Source of the DNA: Liquidambar formosana
Lineage: Eukaryota > Streptophyta > Magnoliopsida > Saxifragales > Altingiaceae
Assembly (NCBI GenBank): GCA_039720395.1
Contig: CM077828.1
Span: 29,942,069-30,006,068, forward strand
Length of the DNA: 64,000 nucleotides
Reading direction: 5' to 3'
Shown: in pieces, positions 56,084-64,000 of the stretch
How the letters are laid out: each line of letters begins with the position of its first letter
Position numbering within the stretch: position 1 is the stretch's first letter
Translations under genes and position numbers: made by a program
The notes under the pieces: model-generated
The model's database searches: none
Seen by the model: the letters and a program-made list of their open reading frames with translations, nothing else
What the model was told of the DNA's origin: nothing

Positions 56084-57592
56084 GTTCATACACCAGTTTA
56101 TAACATATGTGGCCAATTTTCAGTGATGGAGAGTGTTTATTGGCAACCCTGCCAACAATGGTTCATCTAAACTTTGATTCTTGGCCACAGGCAGTAATAT
56201 TTGGCCTTTTCATCTACCAACCTTTACATATTTTCACTGTTACGCAGAACAGGAGTGATTTCAATAGGTTCAATCATGCAAAACTTGCTTGGCAGTGAAT
56301 ACATTAATCGTAATCCAGGTCACACAAGTCGGTTTTTCATCGTGCAGAGGCGGAATATTTTCCTTCTTATTTTTAGTTTCGTGCAACATTTCAGTCCAAT
56401 AAATAGCCAAGAAACGGTTTGTACTAAATTAAATGCATGTATTACATGGGATCAATTCCTTTCAAATGAAGTTTTCATTTGGGTAATCAAATTAAGTCCA
56501 GCATTTTTCTTTCATTTTCCTTCTATTTTCTAAAATCCAAATGCATATTGGGAATTTGGTCATCTAATTAAATATCTTTGGCTGGAGATGATTTTTTATT
56601 TTTATTTTTATTTTTATGTGAGCAGTTGAACGAGAAATACTTTAGTGGGACTGTGTCATCATCAAATGATGTAGTAGGGCCAGCTATTAATTAAAAACGC
56701 TTTAAAGTGCTTTTTTTTTTTGAAGCACTTTTGATAAGAATATTGCGATTTTATCTTAAAAATACGAAGCTTCCCGAATTTTCTTTTTTTGAAGATTTTA
56801 AAGATATTTTATACTTAATCATGAATCTAAGCTACTTATATTCCCATATTAGTTTTTCAATTTAATATATTTTAAAGCTTTTTTATTAATGGTAACACAA
56901 TGCCATTGAAGTTAAACCCACCAAAATACTTACCCAAAAAAAAAAACCCACCAAAAAGTTTGTCCAAAGTTGAAATATGACGTTGATGTGGCAAGCTGTG
57001 GCCACACTCCACTTCAGAATAGCCAACTCCAAACTAGAAACTGAGTTTTGAAGGAGATTTGGATCAATCTGGATTCTGAATTAGCCTGGATTTATAGTTT
57101 AATTATACCTTAAACTTGAGCTATTCAGAGTTTGATTTCACATTTTTTTTATATAAAAAATAGTGAGAATAATTCAAAAAATATTTGGAATAATTTCAAA
57201 ATTTTAGCGATAATTTAAGAAATATTTATAACGATATTCAGGAATCATTCAAGAATTATTAAAACATGCAAAGTAAATTTGAATTCATTGGATTAAAAAT
57301 CCAAAATTAATTTAGAGAATTGGGAAATTGTTCAAGAAATTAGTCACCGTGACTTTCAACATGCATCGATTACGTGGTCAGACCTCATTGGTCCCAAATC
57401 CTAATACGGCTAAGGAAAAATAAAAATAAAAATAAAAACAAACGTATGGTACCAGTGCTCCACTCACGCAAACGACTCAAGGGAGACTCGAATATATCAT
57501 CCTTCAAGGGTGGGTCATGCAAATTCTCTCTCTCTCTCGCTTTATGTAGCACTACTTCAGTCTACCAAAACGCTGATAGTCTTCTCTCTTCT

Positions 57593-57631
<39 letters not shown>

Positions 57632-58000
57632 GTGTGTGTGTGGATGTGACTGGTTCGTGTAATCTGAGAAGGTTTTAGCAATGGCGACGCCAAAAGAACA
57701 CATAGAAGAAATAAGGAAAAAGAAGTTCTCGATCGGAGGAGAACTGAATCCTCTGACTGAGGATCTGCACCAGGCCACCAAGCACCTCTCTGCTGAACTT
57801 TACGCCAAAGATGTTCACTTTCTCATGGAACTCATCCAGGTTTCTCCATTCTCTCCATTCTCTCTCTCTCTCTCTATACACGCATATACATACACGTACA
57901 TATATGTATACATGTCGCTGGTTCCTGGTATGATTAAAGCTCGTTTCGCTGATTAAACGGGGGATTTTATTACAAGGATTTATATATAAAATTCAAGAGA

Positions 58001-58027
58001 CGGTGTGTGTGTGTGTGTGTGTGTGTG

Positions 58028-58072
<45 letters not shown>

Positions 58073-58074
58073 CT
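58001..58074. repeat. Compound microsatellite (GT)n(CT)n(AT)n in intron 1 of copy F
   Basis: The same compound tract, shorter, lies in intron 1 of B (11150-11185) and D (26600-26634). Length varies between the copies. Confidence 0.85.
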
Positions 58075-59944
58075 CTGTGACTGTTTGAAATAGGCCGCTT
58101 TTAACATTTTAAGAAGGATTCAAAATAGAGCTCAAGACACACAGTTGGTTTAATTTATTTATTTATTTTTATTTTGGATAAAAGACTCTGTTTTATGAAT
58201 TTATCGACGGAATTTCTATGGAATTAAACTTGCAAGTCACTATATTTTTGTGCAAAAAAAAAAAAGGGGGGGGGGGGGATTTTGTTCAGCTTCGATCTAC
58301 GATTGTTTTTATATTTCTGAACCACATTTCATCAACTGTTCTCTGTTTCAGAATTTGCATTTTCTTCAAGGAAATTCGGTTTTTTTTTTTTTTTTTCAAT
58401 AAATTTTTGAAAAGATTGGGAACTGCTAGCATTACAGTGCATCAAAGAATCTGAAAGCTTTGGATTGGTGGACGAAGTCACTGATTTTTTGAAGCTTCGT
58501 GTTGGTATCAACTCACTGAGCCATGTTGCCTGTTCTATGCGCATACATTATAGTTTTTCAACCATAGCAAACATGAACCCCAGTGGTAGGCCAGTCTTCT
58601 CTGGGTTTATCATGGGCGTTATAGTAGGCTGAAGGTCTAGATACCCCTTTAATTAAAAGAGAGAGGAAAAAAATAAAAAAAACATAGCAAATGTGGTTGG
58701 GGATTGGAAATTACCATAGTGATCTAATAAGGACCAATTTCATGGTTTCATTTTGACACCTAGGAATTGAATTACATGGTCTTTTGAATCAATATTTATT
58801 TCTTAATGATTTGGAATGGTGAAATTTTATGTTACAGAATGCAGAAGATAATGAGTATTTGGAAGGGGTGGAACCATCTCTGGAGTTCATCATAACATCG
58901 CATGACATAACGGGCACTGGTGCCTCAGCTACATTACTCATATTTAACAATGAGAAGGGGTTTTCCTCAAAAAACATAGAGTCCATATGCAGTGTTGGAC
59001 GGTCCACCAAGAAAGGCAACAGGAAATGCGGTTACATTGGGGAGAAGGGTATGTTTTCTCTCTTTCCATTTTTCCTAGTACAATTTTGTTACAATGACAG
59101 TGATTGCGGTAGCATGGCATTGAGTATTTGCCCCTTTATTTTGGACGAGTTTCATATTTTTCTAAGTGGTTCAGACCATGTTTTGGGTTGAAGTTTCATA
59201 GCCCACTTTCTTATCTGGTTGGGCACCTCTCTGACTGGTGTATGTAGTTTTGAACTCCCGACCTTTTGACTAATTGCTCATTGGTATGTTTTTATATCAA
59301 TGTTATTCACCACCTGACAATTAAAGGATTTCAATAGAAGAAAACCAAAATCATGGGACATTACTAGTTTGCTGATTATGAGCAAATTTTGTGTGCTAAG
59401 ACCTTTTAATCAAAGAAAGGTTGTAGATCAGTTAAAGAATTTGCAGCAGAAATGGTCAGGATTGGGGGACAATTTTTGACAAAGTTTCTTACAACAGTTT
59501 TACACTATTCTCAATAACTTTTTTGACAATTATATTTTGTTAACTTCACCGTTGCTAACATATTCCTCCTATACACGTCATGCTTGCCAAGTATCAAGTC
59601 GATTGGAGATTACGAGATGCTTCATCAATAGATGTGAGATTTTTATGATGTGAATTTAAGAGATGATTCATCCATAAGCTAACTATCCCTAAATGGGTGA
59701 GAGAAAGTGATTTTTTCTCATGGCAAAGAGGCATTAATTCTTTTTCATGGTAAAGAGGCTCCATATTGAGATTGTTTTGAGATGGAAGCCACCTGCTTGG
59801 ATGATGGATGGTGTGCACCAATTTTTTATTCAAATTGAAGAAAGTCTCTTGTTTTAGCCCTCCTTAGGCATTAAAGAAGAGGATGTAGAAATTCATTTCG
59901 TCTTTGGGATATTTGCTTGTGTATCTGAAAATATGTTCACTGCT

Positions 59945-60140
59945 ATATATATATATATATGTAAGTATGTATGTATGTATGTGTATATATATATGTATGT
60001 ATGTATTTCCTTTTTTATTTTTATTATTTATTTATTTATTTATATATATGTATGTATGTATGTATGCATGCATGTATGTATGTATGTATTTCCTTTTTTA
60101 TTTTTATTATTTATTTATTTATTTATTTTATTTGGGTTAA
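59945..60140. repeat. Duplicated (GTAT)n-(TTTA)n microsatellite in intron 2 of copy F
   Basis: A composite unit of about 85 bp, (GTAT)n followed by TTCCTTTTTTATTTTTATTA and (TTTA)n, occurs twice in tandem (about 59957-60043 and 60044-60130). Open frames across it are low-complexity and not genes. Confidence 0.8.
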
Positions 60141-63100
60141 CTGCTAATATATATTTGCAGCTACTTATTAGATGAATGGGTAACTGATCAGCGATGTACC
60201 CTTTATTTTACCTTTTATTGAGAGATTGAAATGTTATGAGTATAATATGTCTAAATATAATATTTGTAATGATTTACAGTATGACTTCTTTTTCCAGAAT
60301 GTTGACCATGAGGGCTTTAATGACATCTCTATAAAATGATCCGCTTCCTTCAAAAAAATTTGAGAATTCGTTGTAAATAAGAGTTGGAAGAAGAATCCTT
60401 TCAAGTAATCCCTTAGGAAACCTTGGTTCTGCTACTTCCATGCTCTTATTGACTGATGATATCAAACATTAATATGCGAAAAGGAATCACTGTGGGCGAT
60501 AACAAATCTCACCTTAATCTACCCCTTCGCCCACTTCTCTTATTATATATGGGGAGGTAAACTGTGATCATTACATAACCTGCAACTAGAAAATTGTCTG
60601 GTGATATTTCAAATTTATCACGTGTTTCCACCCATCAGCCACTTGTTCTTCTTGCCAAGTGATTCTCATGGATGTTTGACTTTTAGCATATACAGTATAA
60701 TATAACCGTATCAAATGGTCACTAATGGCCGGAGCCTCTGAATCCATCTAAATACACCTGTAACTGTATAGTCTGTATCCATATATCATTCTATGTAGGC
60801 ATGTAAGTTGCCACCTACCTTATTTTATGGCACTAAATGAATCTTGCATACCCCTCTCACTCCACTTGTTCAAAGTCATGGAAATATCTTGAATTCTTGA
60901 CCAGCTGGAAAGTATCAAGTAAGTTGAGCTGCTGGCAATATGGATTCCTGTTAACCGGTTTGGATGCCTTGCCTGCTCTTTTTGTTTTATTTTATTATTT
61001 TATTATTATTATTATTTTGCCCGTCGGTGGGGGGGGGGGATTGGTGTCGGGTTGGTGTTGTTTGGGTTGGAATATTTTAGATATATGCTTAATGTTGTTT
61101 CTGATACAATTCTACTGGCTAATCTGCAGGAATTGGGTTCAAGAGTGTATTTCTGATTACAGCTCAGCCTTACATATTCAGCAACGGCTATAAGATACGG
61201 TTCAATGAAGAGCCTTGCCCGCATTGCAATGTTGGGTACATTGTTCCTGAATGGGTTGATGAGAATCCCACTCTTTGTGACATAAATCAAATATATGGTT
61301 CTGGCGCTGTCCTTCCAACCACAACAATAGTCTTGCCTCTGAAACCTGATAAGGTCAAACCTGTGAAGCAGCAGCTCTCAAGCATCCACCCTGAAGTTCT
61401 GTTGTTTCTTTCAAAGATTAAGCAGCTTTCGGTCAAGGAAGATAACGAGGATCCAAGGCACAATGCTGTTAATGCAATATCAATTTCAAGTGAGACTAAT
61501 TTCATAACAAGGAAGAACATTGATGCTGAGTCTTACACACTCTATCTTTCCATGGATGAAAATGGTAATGAGTCTGAAACAGAATGCAGCTACTATATGT
61601 GGAAGCAGAAGTTTCCTGTTAGGCAGGAAAATAAAGTGGAAAGGAGAATGGGGGTAGAGGAATGGGTGATCACACTGGCTTTTCCAAATGGACAGCGTCT
61701 CCGTAGAGGAATGGGCTCACCGGGGGTCTATGCATTTCTTCCTACAGAGATGGTTACAGACTTTCCCTTCATAATTCAGGCGGATTTTGTCCTAGCATCA
61801 TCAAGGGAATCAATCCTCTTGGACAACAAGTGGAACCAAGGGATTCTTGAATGTGTGCCCACTGCTTTTGTCAATGCATTTATCTCACTGGTGAAAACAA
61901 CAGAAGATGCCCCTGTATCTACTCTACCCCATATGTTTGGGTTCTTACCGGTTAACAGCTCTTCTTGTCCGAAACTGAATGATGTGAGGGAGTCAATCAG
62001 AGCGAAGCTGGTGGAGGAAAGCATTATTCCTTGTGAGTCACACATGGAGCAGAGGTTCTTTCATAAACCACGTGAAGTGGGCAGGATATTGCCTGCTTTT
62101 TGGAACATCTTGAATAAAGCAAGGGACCAAGGGGTGAGCTTGCATAATCTCTCATCCCATGGGAAGTATATCCTTAATTTCTCATTTGATAAAAAGAAGT
62201 ATGATCATATCCTGAATTTCTTGGGAGTGGAACCTGTCGATGTTGAATGGTATGCTAAGTGCATCCAGAGTTCTAATATTGTATTAGGAGTATCAGAGGA
62301 TGTTTACTTGGAACTTCTACTCTTTCTGGCTGAGAAATGGAGGTCCTGTTTTCAGAAAACCAGCATCAAGAATATACCACTTATAAAATATGTGGGTCTT
62401 GATGGGTATGTGTATTTGTGCAGTATAAATGAAGCAACACAGCGAAATGGTGAGAGGAAGGTGCGTATATCCCATGAGTTTTGTCATATTTCATGGATGA
62501 TTGATTGGAACATGGAATTCAGGTGTTTGGCAGATCAATTTTTTGTACCGCGAAGCACACAGGAAGCTATCCGGTTATGTTCTAAAGGGGACATGATACT
62601 GGAATGGCTAGGAGATCAGGTGAAAGTTTTTGCTGTAAACGTGTATGATTATGCAGGTCTCCTTAATAGTTCTCTTGGTAGCGACCGGAAGCTAGTTATT
62701 TCCTATGCTCACTTCTTATTTCACTCTCTCTCAAAGAATTATCTGTCTGAGCGAGAAGTTAATCATCTATGTCGTAGCATGCCACTTTTGGATAGCTATG
62801 GGCATGTAACCACACAAAGGAAAGGGGTTCTTGTCCCTGCTAATGGAAGCAAGTGGGTGGAATTGATTGGTTCAAATCCATGGAGAGAAGAAGGCTATGT
62901 TGAGCTAGGAGAAGAATATTTGCGTGAGGGCTATTTTGCTGGTTTATCAACACCCAAAAACCAACTCATTATATTTCTTAAAACTTATATTGCAGCTTTT
63001 GATATCCCTGATCTTTCTCCTCCCAATGCTGTGATTCCTACCTTGTCTGCACCACTAACCAAGCAAAATGTATTCTTGCTGTTGGATTGGATTTTTAATA

Positions 63101-64000
63101 TGAAACATAAAGGGGTTGACATGCCGAAGAAGTTCTTGACGAGCATAAAGGAGGGAAGCTGGCTGAGAATTTCTCTGAGTGGCAGTCCTGGCTACAGATC
63201 CCCATCGCAGTCATTCCTGCTTACCTCATGCTTGGGAAATCTTCTACAGAACAAATCGGTTCTTGTTGACATTCCACTTGATTGATCAGGGATTTTATGG
63301 TGAGAAAATAAATGTATACATGGAGGAATTAAAAACAATTGGAGTGATGTTTGATATTGGAGAAGCATGTGAATTTATTGGGAAGCATCTCATGTCCCTG
63401 GCAGCTTCTTCCACTTTAACTAAGAGCAATGTTCTTTCTATACTTAATTTCATCAAATTTTTGAGGGAGAGATATCTTTCCCCGGGTAAATTCATCGACA
63501 GTATCAAAGATGGAAGATGGCTAAGGACATCATGTGGCGACAGGTCTCCAGTTGGATCCGTTCTGTATGATAAGGTATGGAGAGCTGCATCACAAATCAG
63601 TGACATCCCCTTCATTGATCAAGATTACTATGGTGAGGAAATCCTTTGCTATAAAAGCTGAACTCGAGTTGCTTGGTGTGCTGATTCGCTTCAATCAAAA
63701 CTTTCAGCTTCTTGTTGATTGCTTGAAATCTCCAGCATGCTTAACTTCTTTGAAAGCCGATGCAGTTCTCTTGCTACTGGAATGCATGCGTCATTCAAAA
63801 TCCTCCTGAAAAAATTGTTAAAGCACTTAAAGATAAGAAAATTTTAAAGACAGATATCGGCTACAAGTTTCCAGGTGAATGTTTCCTGGTTGATCCTGAA
63901 TGGGGCAGCCTTTTGAAGGTATTCAACGGTTTCCCACTTATTGATCAAAACTTCTATGGAAGCAACATCCTCTCATACAAAGAGGAGTTGAGGCGAATAG

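Larger units (their letters stand above)
53142..57680. other. Spacer between copies E and F
   Basis: Same layout as the C-D spacer, with an (AT)n tract at 53160-53186 and the 1.1-kb stretch that is missing between A and B, but interrupted by the solo LTR at 53486-56083. It ends in the (CT)n/(AT)n/(GT)n microsatellite at 57590-57641 before the start of copy F. No gene is seen; open frames at 56107-56298 and 56201-56533 are broken versions of the one at 24873. Confidence 0.7.
57681..64000 (+). pseudogene. Copy F: type 2 GHKL ATPase-family gene with frameshifts, runs off the window
   Basis: Exons 57681-57839, 58838-59048 and 61130 onward have intact GT/AG borders. The ATPase region is complete: ELIQNAEDN, LLIFNNEKGF, GYIGEKGIGF. 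The exon 3 frame is open from 61130 to 63285 and then breaks three times by one extra base: C near 63277 (ATTCCACTTGATTG), A near 63655 (TATAAAAGCTG) and C near 63807 (TCCTCCTGAAA). Three +1 shifts bring back the original frame, so beyond 63807 it is open again to the window edge. If the shifts are real, translation stops after about 842 residues, just before the repeat region. Intron 2 (59049-61129) is 2.1 kb and unlike that of type 1 copies over most of its length. F is the least damaged type 2 copy and shows what B and D looked like before their shared deletion. Confidence 0.8.

Noticed and set aside
59904..60175. Two overlapping frames of about 80 codons in intron 2 of F
   Set aside because: They translate a TATG/TTTA microsatellite and consist of repeated Tyr, Met, Cys and Phe.
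63270..63815. Short introns or programmed shifts in copy F
   Set aside because: All three changes are single extra bases inside sequence that is otherwise colinear with A, C and E; no splice borders fit.
1..64000. tRNA, rRNA, CRISPR arrays or operon-like bacterial features
   Set aside because: None were seen by eye, and the exon-intron structure and elements show nuclear plant DNA.

Overview
This is nuclear DNA of a flowering plant, probably a woody eudicot. The genes have split exons with GT/AG introns. Microsatellites, MITEs, LTR elements and a Ty1/copia retrotransposon are present, and there are no operons or ribosome binding sites. The species cannot be named from the sequence alone.

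The window is a tandem array, all on the + strand, of one gene family: large plant proteins with a sacsin/NO VEIN-like GHKL (Bergerat-fold) ATPase domain at the N-terminus. Each gene has three coding exons: 159 bp, 211 bp and about 4.8 kb. Six copies are visible and two kinds alternate. Type 1 copies are intact: A (1-9176, exon 1 lies off the window), C (15655-24481, 1714 aa) and E (42243-53141, 1720 aa). Type 2 copies are decaying: B (10365-12768), D (26266-37674) and F (57681 to the window end). The array therefore looks like a duplicated pair, [type 1 + type 2], present about three times. B and D share one deletion that fuses exon 2 to the middle of exon 3, the same 4-bp insertion and the same loss of the exon 3 tail. 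F lacks the deletion and the insertion, so B and D descend from one already broken pseudogene.

The rest is mostly insertions that can be dated against each other by comparing copies. They are: a PIF/Harbinger-like element in intron 2 of A; an nDart-like hAT MITE and a solo LTR in B; a 171-bp foldback MULE MITE behind B; a 5.0-kb Ty1/copia element in intron 1 of D; and a 4.3-kb block in D carrying spliceable fragments of a VAP27/MSP-domain gene and one exon of an NHX-type Na+/H+ exchanger. Behind D lie hAT and MULE MITEs, one pair nested. Intron 1 of E holds a 1.75-kb insertion, and a 2.6-kb solo LTR lies between E and F. Most have target-site duplications that I could read directly.

The type 1 copies are themselves mosaics. 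A carries a block of about 330 bp in exon 3 that matches F rather than C and E, which points to gene conversion within the array. The large exon encodes at least five degenerate repeats of about 110 residues. The biochemical role of the protein is not established by anything visible here.
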